NCBI RefSeq assembly: GCF_048544455.1
Contig: NC_133529.1
Coordinates: 50,095,901 to 50,159,900 of the forward strand
DNA from: Silene latifolia
Taxonomy: Eukaryota > Streptophyta > Magnoliopsida > Caryophyllales > Caryophyllaceae
Length of the DNA: 64,000 bases
Reading direction: 5' to 3'
In this document: piece by piece, positions 24,771 through 35,142 of the stretch
Layout: the number at the start of each line of letters is the position of its first letter
Position numbering within the stretch: position 1 is the first letter of the stretch
Position numbers and translations under genes: made by a program
The notes under the pieces: model-generated
Database searches by the model: none
What the model saw: only the letters and a program-made list of their open reading frames with translations
Told to the model about the DNA's origin: nothing

Positions 24771-25967
24771 GTTAGATATATATTATAATGTTGCATATTT
24801 CATTGATTAGTGTCATATTTTATTTATATAATTTTGAATTATGTAATTTATCTTAGTATGGCCTTCGATTTAATCAGTATTAATGTGATTTCGCATCACT
24901 TTTATTTTTACTAGATTCTTTTTTACAAATGTATAATAGAAATGCTATGTAATTTTATTATTATTTGTAATTCCGGAGTTCCTTCAAGACGGTGCCAATC
25001 GGAAAGGCGTTCCGATCAAGACGGAGTCCTTGGGAAGCGTGCCAGTTGAAGTTCAAGGGACCAATGGAGTTGGTTTCCGAATTTGTAAATAGAATATTAG
25101 ATTTTCTATTTTGGGAAGGCCATACTAGGAAATTTATTTAGTGCTTTGCATTTTTCTTTATATGTTGCATACATTGCCAAATCGCCATTAACATCACATG
25201 CATTTTTATATATTTTTATACCGTCTTTTCGACCATGTCGATTATAATTATCGTTAGTTCACTAATATAGTTCACATAAAAGTGATATATAATAAATCGA
25301 CAAGAACTCTCACATATTTAAAATTGAGATTAGCCTTTCCAAATAGTAGGACCCATTAATCCCTTTGACATTTGGGGTAGATTCCGTTTCCCGGGGTATA
25401 TTCATTTTTCATCAGGTAAGTGGGGTAATAACAAGTTATTACACGCGAAATTTGGTTGGACTCAACGGGACATGAAGACTAGTCTTATGTTCCGGGGCTA
25501 GAGATGAACTTAATGTAATTTCATCGACCGCGAGTTCTAATTGTAGAATCGGTTAAAGAGTTAACCCACCAAGTTATATTAGTGAGGGATGTATCGGTTT
25601 CCCCGTGCCCGAGTTAATATGGATTTGGATCTACGAATCATTTATATAATTGGGTGGAGGTCGTTATATAAATGTTAAAACATGCAAAATGTTTTCATAT
25701 ATTAACGATGAATGTTTCTTTCCCACTATTTCGTTGTTTTATGTTGTTCTTTATCATCGCTCCTACTCATATACGATATCATTCGATTGTAACACGAGTC
25801 CCCGCTAAACCACTATTACTAACGACAAATAGAATCTCTTTCTAAATCCTCAAATGAACCGTTTAAATAGGGCATGGACTAGTTCCACAGGAATCGTTCT
25901 ATTCCATAGAACTCCATAGGAGTTGTCCTATGTCATATAAGATTAGCATCTTAAATTCCTAACATGC
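24771..25967 (+). other. Leader of copia-B, resumed
   Basis: After the GTTAG duplicate this continues the copia-B leader with sequence related to the A1 and A2 leaders ('ggagttccttcaagacggtg', 'ccaatggagttggtttccg'). A degenerate leader repeat, ATCGGTTTCCCCGTGCCC, lies near 25592. No gene is seen. The last bases, CATGC (25963-25967), are the duplicated target of element B. Confidence 0.75.
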
Positions 25968-26463
25968 TGATGTGAGTCTTAATTACGCACATTTAGTCCC
26001 CTAATTGAACCTACTTTGCATACTAATATAGCATTTCATGGCCATTTTATCCGTCAATTCCTTCCTTTTTTGCTTTCCTATTGTATTTTATATGTCTTGT
26101 AGGAAAGAAGATAATGAGGCGGAATTCCCGTCTCTCGCGTATATTCGGAAGCTTGTTGACGACCTTGGATGGACTAGTATGAAGAGGAGGCAAGAATGAT
26201 GACCAAGGATGAAGAATAAAAGAGTATATAGAAAGATCATAGGCTTAAAAGCAAGGAGATGGAACCCTATCCCAGGATCCGTGCGTCCCAAGCTCTGGAC
26301 GAGCGTCTCAGCATAGGATCCGAGCGTCCCGAAACCAAGCCGCGCGTCTTAGCCGAGAATCCGAGCGTCCTGCAGCCAATCCGAGCGGATTCCCTCATAG
26401 GATCAACCGTTCTTCAAGCCAGGACGCACGCATCTTCTTAGGAGTTGCTACATGTTCCGCGCA
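25968..26463 (+). repeat. 5' LTR of element B, truncated
   Basis: It matches 39173-39665 closely up to about 26463, then diverges into sequence resembling the post-ORF1 region of element E (58640 on). The lost part comprises about 1.15 kb of LTR, the PBS and the first ORF. The motif array is still present, with core CG positions at 26280, 26300, 26321, 26341, 26362 and 26382. Confidence 0.85.
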
Positions 26464-27207
26464 TTTGTAAAATATTCCTTTCTACAACTTTGCATTGTAA
26501 CATATTTAACGTACTTTTAGATTACTTGCATTTTTCCACATGAGAGTTATGAGGGAGGGTTCTTTACCCATTCTTTGAGCAAATTACAGAAATTGATAAG
26601 AAGGAAGCACGAAAGGGTGCAAGGGAAAGAATAAGCATGAAACGATTGAAGGGTTGATAAAGAACATCTCAAGAAGCGCGTCCCGACAGCAGCCCGCTCT
26701 TCCCGATCTGTGCTTCAGACAAAAGAAATTGCTGTCACAAAATCCATGCGACTTGGAACCAGGAGGCACGTCTCACTACTGATACGCTCGAGCCGATACG
26801 AGGACGCTCGTCCTGGACAGTACTTTGAGCAAGATTTTTCCCGGGAGAAAATCCAAGCAGATTTTGCAGAGGACCCACGTGCAGATAAAGATCCGCTCAT
26901 CCTGAAGTCAAGACGCTCCTCCTGAACTGAATCCAAAAGAAAAAGACTAGCTATAATAAAATCCGCGCGTCTCCTCAACAGGGCGCATGGATTGCAACGA
27001 GTAAATAGCTTGGTCACTACACATCCACCCAAGCCCAACCCTAACCCGCTTGTCCCAGATCCCCTTCTTCGATATAAACGCGCCCCCCCCCCCCCCCCAC
27101 CCCACCATCCCTATTTCCTTATCTTATCAACACAAAATCAAATCTCATCATCATCCTCACAAAATCCCCATCACAAATCAAACAAATCCTAACCACATCA
27201 AGCCAGG
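26464..27207 (+). other. Inter-ORF segment of element B with GC-rich motifs
   Basis: Noncoding DNA before ORF2. From about 26660 to 26990 it carries many scattered motifs of the family type (GCGCGTC, GACGCTCGTCC, AGACGCTCC). A 16-base run of C at 27083-27098 lies in the ORF2 leader. The corresponding segment of element E is 58613-59321. Confidence 0.7.
27083..27098 (+). repeat. Poly-C run (C16)
   Basis: A homopolymer of 16 cytosines just upstream of ORF2 of element B. Its length is prone to sequencing and replication error. Confidence 0.9.
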
Positions 27208-28252
27208 ATGATGAATCTAAGGAGCAAAAGCAAGAAAGCCGCTGAGGCCGCACCCAAGCGACGCAAGGGTGCTACTTTATCCGGCCCACGAGCGGCAAGG
27301 GGCCAAGGGAATGTAATGATACAAGGTGTTGCACAACTTGAGTATTTCCCGGAGGTAATCTTCACCAAAGATGAACACCGCCAACGATTTGAGCAATTGC
27401 TAGGTAAGGACTATGAACCCACTCAATTCATTGATCTTGATGCAATAGAAATACTTGGCATAAGACATCAAACGGAGGTGTTTTTCAATGGTTTCGGTTT
27501 TGAGAAAATGTTCTATGCCCATGAGGACACTTACTTGAGTCTCACGCTAGTGTTTTTGTGTAGTCTCCGGGTAGTCACCACTCGGCGAAAGATGTTGGTT
27601 TGATGTTCCGTATTTGCAATAGAGACCATAGGTTGACTCTAGACCAATTTGCAAGTATTTTTGGTCTTGAAGTACCAAAGGATGACACAGATAAGCCCTC
27701 CGACTTTAGTGTTAACCACATTTGGGTGGCTATTTCTGGGAGAGAACTTCATTCCTATAAGCAATGTTATACCTTTGTAATCCAACATCCGCTGATTAGG
27801 ATTACTGAACGATTTATCGCCGGGACTATCAATGGAAGGCTAGATCAAGATAGGTGCACCCTTCATGACTTGACTTTTCTAGAGTCATACTTGAATGTGC
27901 AAGGGACAAGGCCCTACAATTTCAACACACCCCTCGAGATGCTTACACGGTTTAATGACTTTGCACAAGGGAACACTCATATCAAAACCTTTGTGATGGG
28001 AGGCCTAATTACAATTTTGGCCAATGAACTTTGCCCAGGGTTCAACTTTGATGGAAGCTATGAAAAGCTCAAGAGGAGCACTTTGGTAGATGAGGATGCT
28101 ATCTTCAACCACCAACGTTGGTGTACTTACAATGAGGCCGGAAGTGTAGAGTGGTTCACCAAGGGTTGCACATCACTTATTCTTAGGAAATGGAACATAC
28201 CACCCACCGAGCCCTGCTTGAGCCGGTATTCTCCAAGGCCAAGCTACCTCCT
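27208..28252 (+). pseudogene. ORF2 (Athila ORF-1-type protein) of element B, N-terminal part
   Basis: Starts MMNLRSKSKKAAEAAPKRRK, a basic nuclear-signal-like head. It continues through FEQLLGKDYEPTQFIDLDAI and TYLSLTLVFLCSL. A one-base frameshift near 27580 moves the reading to the frame used at 27600-28252, with MFRICNRDHRLTLDQFASIF, YTFVIQHPLIRITERF and FVMGGLITILANELCPGF. The same protein is encoded by element E (59322-60893). The order of motifs resembles the Arabidopsis retrotransposon ORF-1 (ATHILA) family; its biochemical role is unknown to me. The frame is cut at 28252 by element C and resumes at 36655. Confidence 0.72.
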
Positions 28253-28538
28253 TGATGCGTGTCATTTATATGATGTTTTACATCCTATTTTCCACGCATT
28301 TCAGAGCTCATTCATGTAGTTTATGCTACATTTCTCTCTATTTCCGTCTACTTTCGTGTTTTTGTACTTTATTACAGAAATGTGAAGAATTCAACGGAAA
28401 TCAAGCTAAATCCGTCCCCGAGTATATCCTGCATTGCATTTGACGTGAAGTATTCGCTTAAGGAACGAGCTTGGTGCGCAATTCAAGGCCCAAAAGACAA
28501 ATCCACGAAGTTATAGAAGTCAAGTATCAGCTAAAGCA

Positions 28539-28640
28539 GTCGATCGACCAGTGCCCTTGGTCGATCGACCAACTTGCGGGATCCAGAAGCTACTGTGCAC
28601 TGCTACTCAGTCGATCGACCACTACCCTTAGTCGATCGAC
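28539..28640. repeat. Two GTCGATCGAC pairs upstream of TATA, 5' LTR of C
   Basis: Copies at 28539-28548 and 28560-28569, then 28610-28619 and 28631-28640. Within each pair the starts are exactly 21 bp apart. Each pair can also fold as a 10-bp stem with an 11-base loop, because the motif is its own reverse complement. Confidence 0.95.
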
Positions 28641-28730
28641 CAAGCTGCTATCCGAGACGAGAATTAAAAGATCGAGGAAACGCAAGCCCATTGTGTTTAG
28701 GTTTTGATAATAAGTGTTACGTATATTTCC

Positions 28731-28737
28731 TATATAA
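28731..28737 (+). promoter_or_regulatory. LTR TATA box, element C
   Basis: TATATAA lies 91 bp after the last upstream palindrome; the 3' LTR carries the same box at 35621-35627. It is called by sequence and position. Confidence 0.55.
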
Positions 28738-29140
28738 CGTAACCTAGAACATCAGATTAATCATGAAGTTTTTACATTAAGTTTTACACACAGTTCTTTA
28801 GAAATAATTAGGGTTCGAGATTACTTTCGGTATTGAATACAATTCGCTTTGTCATTCGGCTTTGTTATTTTCCTTCGCAATTCACACGGTACTCTCTGGT
28901 TTTATTCTGTTATTTTACTTTCGTTCATAGTTCTCGAATTGCTAGATCAGTTCCCAAGCCGAATTGCCATCTTTTGTTAATTGTTTATTTTATCGTTTTA
29001 AGCATGAATTCCGTAGTTTTAATCCTTAATATTATTGTTGCCTTTAATTTCAGTATGAGTAGCTAATTTATTCGTGCTAGGATGTAGGGGAATTATAGTG
29101 TATGCGGCAATATAATGAACACGGCCTGATTCGCTTGTCA

Positions 29141-29171
29141 GTCGATCGACTGCCATACCTGGTCGATCGAC
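29141..29171. repeat. GTCGATCGAC pair in R/U5, 5' LTR of C
   Basis: Copies at 29141-29150 and 29162-29171, 21 bp apart, so this pair is likely present in the element RNA. Confidence 0.95.
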
Positions 29172-29764
29172 TGACCACGTGAGGTTTACATTCGTTTTAA
29201 TTGATTTAAATGTTGTATTTGACGAATCGAGTGCACAAGACTAGTTGAATGCTTAATATATGACTGACCCATTAGATCGAGAGATAGGGACAGTTGTTAG
29301 ATCACCAATTAAAATGACTAAACTGTGCTGAGATCGAAAGGTAGGTAAGGTTTAGACCGTTAGTCACTTTTCAGGACGAAAGTTAATATTAGTGATATTA
29401 GGGACTTATAGCGAGATCGAAAGATGCTATTTGTTAAGAGTGGACCGAGAGGACCTCTTTATTTCCCGCCTCATGTGTTTGATTTAGACCTGTTTAGTAT
29501 GCTGCCGCCGAAACTATAACGAACCGACCATCCTAGTACCCCTTTTTATATTTGATTTCATATATTTCATAGTTTACATTTCTTTTACTGTTATTAGCTT
29601 TAGACCAAATCCAATCAAACCCCCACATTTGTTACCTTAGGACTAAATTCAGACAACTATTGATTACATCTGCCTCTCTGTGGTTCGACCCGACTGCCGC
29701 TAGCTATAGTTGTAGTTGGAGATTATAAATTTACTTTTGACACCTCACGACGGGTATCAAATTT

Positions 29765-29782
29765 TGGCGCCGTTGCCGGGGA
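29765..29782 (+). other. Primer-binding site (tRNA-Asp), element C
   Basis: TGGCGCCGTTGCCGGGGA, five bases inside the LTR, is an exact complement of the 3' end of plant tRNA-Asp(GUC) including CCA. Confidence 0.95.
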
Positions 29783-29883
29783 GGCAATTGTTCTAATTTT
29801 TAGTTGTTTTATTTTAGTCTTTCATAGTTGAAGGGACATCCGTTCCTTAAACTTTTCTTATAATCTTTTTGTAGTTTCGTCTT

Positions 29884-31474
29884 ATGCGCAGGTCAGAGGG
29901 TGGTGAACTAGTACCGTTCGATCTTGAGCTTGAGAAATCTTTGCGCGAGTTGAGACGATCACAAAGGGTATTACCAACAGAGGAAGAGCTGAGTACTCTG
30001 TCAAGCTTTTACGAGAACGAGTTGTTCGAAGAAGATCCACCTACATCTCCTGCTTCTATTTCTTCAGCTGAGACAGTCACTTCTCCAGAAATTCCAAACA
30101 TGGCTGAAGAAGCAACCATTGCCAGTCACTCAGAGCCGGCAGCTGCAAATCTCTACAAAGGATTCGCACTACCAGGGGCGGATAGGAAATTTGAGCCGAA
30201 GCCGTCCTATAAAAACTTGGTTGAAAGAAACCAATTCGGGGGAGCTGCAAATGAGGATGCAGCTAAGCACATGGAGACCTTTATCGATTATTGTTGTTCC
30301 ATACCCCCACCAACTGGCGTGACCCCGGATCAGATAAAAGAAACTATGTTTATTTTCTCACTCCGCGATGCTGCAAGGGAGTGGTATTGGGATCTGGACC
30401 GGGCTGCTCATGGGATAACTGAATGGAATTCGCTGGCTTTGGCATTTTACAAGAAATACTTTTCTGCCTCGAAGACGAATGCCATTAGAGCTCAGATCAC
30501 GAGCTTCAAACAGGGGCCTAATGAGAACTTCCATGAAGCATGGGTCCGTTTCAAGAAGCTGGTTTGAACCATTCCGCACCATGGGTTTGAAAAATGGAGT
30601 CTTTGCAATCAGTTCTATAACGGGCTGTATGACGATCAGAGGGCCATCTTGGATGCTGCAGCCAATGGCCGATTTGCTGAGAATATAGGAGAGACTAAGG
30701 GGTGGAAGATCATTGATGATTTGGCCACTCATAATGCTGAATATGGGAATTCGAGAGGCAATCAGAGGAGAGCTGCTGAATCCTCTTCTGTAGCTGCATT
30801 AGAAGCTCTCACTGCAAGGTTTGACAAATATGAATTGGGAGGAGCTTCAAAAGAGGGGATGTACCATGTTAATGCTGTTTCAGACGGTCCTTTCGTCTGT
30901 AGAAGTTGTGGAGCTGAGAGACATGTTTCAGAAAATTGTCCTAGTCCCTTCGAGTCTTGTGCTGCCTTTCAACATTATAGGCAAACAAACACGTACTATG
31001 AGCCGAATGTCCACCCTAACTTGACGTGGAGTAGCCAGAATGTCTTGAATCCGACTTAACCTCCACAACAGCAGCAGCAGCAAGCTTATGTGCCCCCTCA
31101 TTATAAGCAACAACAATATCAGAAACCTCCCTATGTGCCGCAGCAGCAACAATCCCAAAATTCCGACTTCGCTGAATTTAAGAACTTGTTGCTGAAGGAG
31201 TCCCAAGCTAGAGAGGCCGGGATGAAGCTACTAGAGTGCCAAATTGCTCAATTGGCTAGCAAGAATACCACTCGAGCTCCGGGACACTTGCCGACTCAAA
31301 CTGACCAGAAAAAGACCCTAAATGCCATTACTTTGAGGAGCGGGACCGCCCTGGAGGGGCCTGCTATGATTGAGGATGCCCCTACAAAAGATAAGGCGGA
31401 ACCAAGTCGAAACAAAGCTGTAACGAAAGATAGCAAGAAAAAGGCGTCTACCAGGTATATCAGTCGATCGATCG
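29884..31474 (+). pseudogene. gag: Gag of element C with two in-frame stops
   Basis: Starts MRRSEGGELVPFDLELEKSL. The capsid-type domain includes NQFGGAANEDAAKHMETFID, MFIFSLRDAAREWYWDL and the block up to WVRFKKLV. A TGA at 30565 and a TAA at 31057 interrupt the frame; both fit C-to-T changes (CGA to TGA, CAA to TAA), as expected from deamination of methylated cytosine. Between them lies a canonical zinc knuckle, C-R-S-C-x4-H-x4-C. After the second stop comes a Gln-rich stretch and the conserved LNAITLRSGTALEGP linker. The frame then meets a GTCGATCGAC pair with one extra base (31463-31494) and passes to the protease frame. Confidence 0.88.
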
Positions 31475-31566
31475 ATGTACCTTGGCCGATCGATCAAGTG
31501 CGGGTTACTGACGGCTTCTCGAATCGTAGATCTCAGTCGATCGACTGACCTCACTGGTCGATCGAC
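31463..31566. repeat. Two motif pairs at the gag-protease junction, element C
   Basis: The first pair is mutated (GTCGATCGAT at 31463, GCCGATCGAT at 31485) with starts 22 bp apart. The second pair is perfect (31536-31545 and 31557-31566, 21 bp). They are translated as Ser/Arg/Thr/Asp-rich repeats. The 1-base excess in the first pair coincides with the frame change between gag and protease. Confidence 0.9.
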
Positions 31567-32950
31567 TGAGACCGCTGCTGATATTGAGGAATTTCGTCCT
31601 CCAATGCCCGACAACCTGAGGGATCACTTGAATCGGGGTACGACAGTCCCGAAAATATTGGGGCAAGACCCGAGTGCTGATGGGTCAGTCCCGGTTCCGA
31701 TGTACGACCCAATGTCGATCAATGGCTCATATTTGAGACGGTCTGAAGAGGGTTCAAACTTCAACAAAGAGAATGTGGTGGACTTTCAGCCTAAGTCCAC
31801 GGATGCCGGCATGCGTGATTTAGAGGAGAGGGCCAAGTTACTTCTTACAGCCCCATACCCGGAGAGACTAGTGCCGACGAAGGAACATGTATCTTTCAAT
31901 AAATTTGAAAAAGTTATTCGTATCTTGAATGTACAAGTGCCTTTCCTTGAGTTAGTCAATCAAGTGCCTGCTTACACTAAATTCATGAAACAACTCTTGA
32001 GTAAGAAAAAGTCACTTGAAACTGTGCATACTGTTGAATTAACTAAAGAGTCATGCTCTTATTTGTCCCACACTGCACCTCACAAATTAGAAGACCCAGG
32101 TAGCTTCTCCGTTCCATGTAGCATTGGTACCTTTCTTATTGAGAAAGCCTTATGTGACTTAGGAGCTAGTATAAGTGTAATGCCCTTGAGTCTTGCTAGG
32201 AAGCTAAAATTGGCTAGGTTTGCAGTCACAGACATGACCGTTCAGATGGCTGATCGCTTTACGGTCGAGCCTATAGGAGTCCTAGAAGACATCCCTGTGC
32301 AAATAGGGAAGTTCTTCTTCCCTGTTGACTTCGTGGTGCTCGATATGCCCGAAGACGCCCATATTCCTATCATACTAGGTAGGCCATTTCTGCACACTGC
32401 TTGTGCAGTCATAGATGTAGGTTTGGGAACTTTGACCTTTAAAGTGGGGAAGCACTCCATTGTTTTTGCCCAACCTGCTAAGAAGAAAAACCCCATGTGG
32501 CCTGTCACATGCAATACGGTTTCTGAGAAGAAATTGTACTTCGTGCTCCCTGAATTACCTGTCTCTATTACTACTCCTGTGTTAACACCTCCGCCCCAGA
32601 CCGGGAGCAAGAAGGAGGAAAATTCTGTTGCTTTAGACATTGCAAGAGCTGGTTTGGGGAAGGAAGAGCTGCAGGTTGCTCCAGCTGTGAAGGAGCAAAT
32701 TGTTTCGAGAGGCGGTCTTGGGTGCCTAAGCTATGGGACTGATGAGGAGCTTGAAGATGAGCCAGACAAAGTGAGACAATCCGACCTGGATTCCGACGAA
32801 TCTGAAGAGGTCATTGATTGGGGAGATGACGAAGCTGTTGATCCGTTGAGTTCGGCGGATGTTGAAGCTAAGAAGGGTGCAGCTGAGAAGATGAGCACCA
32901 TTGAGGCTACCTCTAGTAGCCAGAAGCCGACGAAGTGGGCCATACCATGA
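31475..32950 (+). CDS. Protease-containing C-terminal Gag-Pro of element C
   Basis: An open frame of 491 codons; the formal Met is probably not a real start, since the natural reading comes from gag. Residues 130-180 include PTKEHVSFNKFEKVIRILNV and FMKQLLSKKKSLE, typical of the segment before protease in Athila-type elements. The protease core has CDLGASISVMP with D228-L-G in place of D-T/S-G, a variant I recall from this lineage, and IILGRPFLHT at 299-308. The tail is acidic (ELEDEPDKVRQSDLDSDESE) and ends KPTKWAIP before a stop. RT never follows: the next 2.2 kb are noncoding. The protein would process Gag in particles. Confidence 0.88.
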   Translation: MYLGRSIKCGLLTASRIVDLSRSTDLTGRSTETAADIEEFRPPMPDNLRDHLNRGTTVPKILGQDPSADGSVPVPMYDPMSINGSYLRRSEEGSNFNKENVVDFQPKSTDAGMRDLEERAKLLLTAPYPERLVPTKEHVSFNKFEKVIRILNVQVPFLELVNQVPAYTKFMKQLLSKKKSLETVHTVELTKESCSYLSHTAPHKLEDPGSFSVPCSIGTFLIEKALCDLGASISVMPLSLARKLKLARFAVTDMTVQMADRFTVEPIGVLEDIPVQIGKFFFPVDFVVLDMPEDAHIPIILGRPFLHTACAVIDVGLGTLTFKVGKHSIVFAQPAKKKNPMWPVTCNTVSEKKLYFVLPELPVSITTPVLTPPPQTGSKKEENSVALDIARAGLGKEELQVAPAVKEQIVSRGGLGCLSYGTDEELEDEPDKVRQSDLDSDESEEVIDWGDDEAVDPLSSADVEAKKGAAEKMSTIEATSSSQKPTKWAIP

Positions 32951-33209
32951 CCGTTCTTGATCAACTATTAGTTGGTCAAAAGTTTTATCAAACATTTACT
33001 TTAATGCTTTTAAGACTATTTACCGTATTCTGTGTGCGCGAGACTTCGCATTTAATTGTTTTGCTTAGGATTTTTAAGCACTTTAGACTTTACTTTGGGT
33101 TTTGCACAATTTTGGGCGCGTATTATTGTGCACTTGCAGGTTTTTAGACCTTATTAGCTCAAGTTATTGAGCTAATACGAAGAAATAATAAGTTACAACA
33201 GTATTTCCG

Positions 33210-33312
33210 GTCGATCGACCGCATACCATGGTCGATCGACTGAGGTGCGTCTTCCAGGAGCTTCTGTTCCTGTTCAATCCGGTCGATCGACTGCCTGCTA
33301 TGGTCGATCGAC
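33210..33312. repeat. Two GTCGATCGAC pairs, 3' region of element C
   Basis: Perfect copies at 33210 and 33231, and at 33282 and 33303; both pairs have a 21-bp step. Confidence 0.95.
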
Positions 33313-33535
33313 CGTCCTGCACTGCTGTACCCGTTCACGACCTCTCCCCTGCTGTGTTTGGTCGATTTGCGGAATTGAGGGAGTTTTCTACTCCACTTTA
33401 TCTTCCGTCATTTTATATATTTCTTCTATCTTTTTCAATTATGCACATAATATCGCTTCATTATTGCTTTCTCGATTTTATGTGTGGTACTTTGTTTGTC
33501 TTTTCAGGTACTTATTAGTGGCACTGCTAGCTACT

Positions 33536-33571
33536 GAAACCTCCTAGCTCACGCTGGTTTGGGGAGGTTTC
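33536..33571 (+). other. Internal PPT-like copy in a 9-bp inverted repeat, element C
   Basis: GAAACCTCC (33536-33544) pairs with GGAGGTTTC (33563-33571). The right arm overlaps GGTTTGGGGAGG (33556-33567), which copies the terminal PPT GGTTTGGGGAAG. It is followed by TTTGATGCG (33573-33581), the same nine bases that begin at the true PPT-LTR junction. Confidence 0.8.
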
Positions 33572-33675
33572 CTTTGATGCGCTTAAAGTCTTGTGAGTTC
33601 CCGACTTCCACTTCATGTCTTATTTATTTCATTTTACGCAAATTCCCGTTTCTCTTTTCTTCATTACATGATTTT

Positions 33676-33695
33676 GCACAATGGGGACATTGTGC
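33676..33695 (+). other. Perfect 8-bp hairpin, element C
   Basis: GCACAATG, loop GGGA, CATTGTGC. It is directly followed by a second PPT-like GGTTTGGGGAAGG. The equivalent hairpin is ACATTG-AGGA-CAATGT in element E (61333-61348), and a one-mismatch version lies in element B (37547-37562). Confidence 0.8.
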
Positions 33696-34478
33696 GATTT
33701 GGTTTGGGGAAGGGTTTTGCGTCGCATATCATTTGCTTGCATTCACGTTTACATTTTTGTTTTGCATCGGTTATTTCATTTCACATATATATAGAAAATT
33801 TCAAAAAAAAAAAATTTGAAAAATTTGAAAAATTTCAAAAATGCACGTTTATTTTAGCATATAGGTCGAGTCGGAACGGTAGTATTTCAATGATGACATT
33901 GCAATTGCAGCTGTTTTTTCCTGAGCCTTGCTAAATCACATGTTATTAGTAGAATCACATATGCATAGTCTACGAGTTTTCGTTACATTTTTTGCTGGAC
34001 TTGAAACTTGACTTAGAATTTTGGCAAACTACATCATATTTCTGAGTTTTAGAGCTTATAACTGGTGACATTCATGACCAGTTCATCTAGGATGTGAGTA
34101 GTACTCCTTATGAGACATGTTACATCAATATGCATACATATGAACTTAATCTACTTAATACCTGTATGCATTCGGTATGTGGTTAGTTGACACATGTGGT
34201 AGAGGTTTCCCTTTCTCGTTTTACCCATAAGCTCCACACTGCCAAAATTATCTTTTTTGTCCTATTTACTACATCCTACATTTAGCCTGCCTTTGTCAAG
34301 CTAGTAGTTTAGTTTTTGGGATTGTTACTCGTTTTTGGTGGCATATGCTCTTTTGAGATATTGATGGGAAGATGAAAAAAGAAGGGAAAAGAAAAGTTGA
34401 AAAAATATAGAAAAGAAAGAAAAAAAAAAGATGAAAAATGATTCGAAAAAAAAAAAAGAGTTCTGTACTGTAGAAGCA

Positions 34479-34509
34479 GTCGATCGACTGCTATTTCTAG
34501 TCGATCGAC
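34479..34509. repeat. GTCGATCGAC pair near the 3' end of element C
   Basis: Copies at 34479-34488 and 34500-34509, with a 21-bp step, in an A-rich noncoding tract. Confidence 0.95.
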
Positions 34510-35103
34510 TGAAGTTCGAGAAGAAAATCAATTTCGCATGATTCAAGCCTTTATCTTATGGCGATTTTTGCTCCCATGTTTCATTTATATCGTATGAGGA
34601 GTTGGTTGATTACTACTATTTTGGAGATTGTGAGTTTTGTGCTTACTATAGCACCGTTTCGATTATGAGAAAGAAGTTGGGTGTTGTCATATGGTCCTGT
34701 TTTGGTACTAGCTTGATCGCCTGTACCTCCACTTTCCCATAAATGTTTAGCCTCTTCTTACCCATACCTCACATTTCCATATATATACCTCGGCATGTGT
34801 CATGGTCATTTGTTGGTTGGAATGCATATGTACGGTTAGGTGAGAGTCTCTACAAAATGAATTCTTTCTATCTTATACTTTATTCACCTGTGCTTATGTG
34901 TGATATGAGCGACCCGTGAGAGTCCAATTTGATAAGTCTCTATAGTTGATGGTTCAGCAGTTTTAACGACTCCATAACTTGTTTGCATGATTCAAATTAC
35001 TAATTGATTGTTGGTTAATGCATTAAAATGGTTTAGGCTTTACAGTCTGCAATTCGCTCTGAGATTGAACTCATTCCATTAGGTCATTAGATCGAGTCTA
35101 GTT

Positions 35104-35142
35104 CTTGCTTGGGGACAAGCAAGGGTTTGGTTTGGGGAAGTT
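35104..35142 (+). promoter_or_regulatory. Pre-PPT hairpin and polypurine tract, element C
   Basis: CTTGCTT (35104-35110), loop GGGGAC and AAGCAAG (35117-35123) form a perfect 7-bp stem. The PPT GGTTTGGGGAAG follows at 35129, then the LTR. In elements B and E the stem at this position is CTTTACT/AGTAAAG, so three base pairs differ while pairing is kept. Confidence 0.85.

Larger units (their letters stand above)
28253..29759 (+). repeat. 5' LTR of element C (1507 bp)
   Basis: It runs from TGATGCGTGTC to GGGTATCA. It holds three palindrome pairs: two just upstream of the TATA box and one downstream, at 29141-29171. Confidence 0.95.
32951..35142 (+). other. Noncoding 3' region of element C
   Basis: This 2.2-kb stretch has no plausible gene; short frames here overlap repeats and A/T tracts. 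It holds three palindrome pairs, an internal PPT-like copy within a 9-bp inverted repeat (33536-33571), the hairpin GCACAATG-GGGA-CATTGTGC (33676-33695), A/T tracts 'aaatttgaaaaatttc' (33795-33845), and the hairpin plus PPT at the LTR junction. Elements B (37098-39172) and E (60894-62931) have regions of the same organisation. Confidence 0.8.

Noticed and set aside
26088-26441. Arg/Ser-rich frames over the motif arrays (also 55644-56013, 58745-59212 and 63171-63549)
   Set aside because: They are open on both strands only because GC-rich motif arrays lack stop codons; they lie in LTR or inter-ORF DNA.
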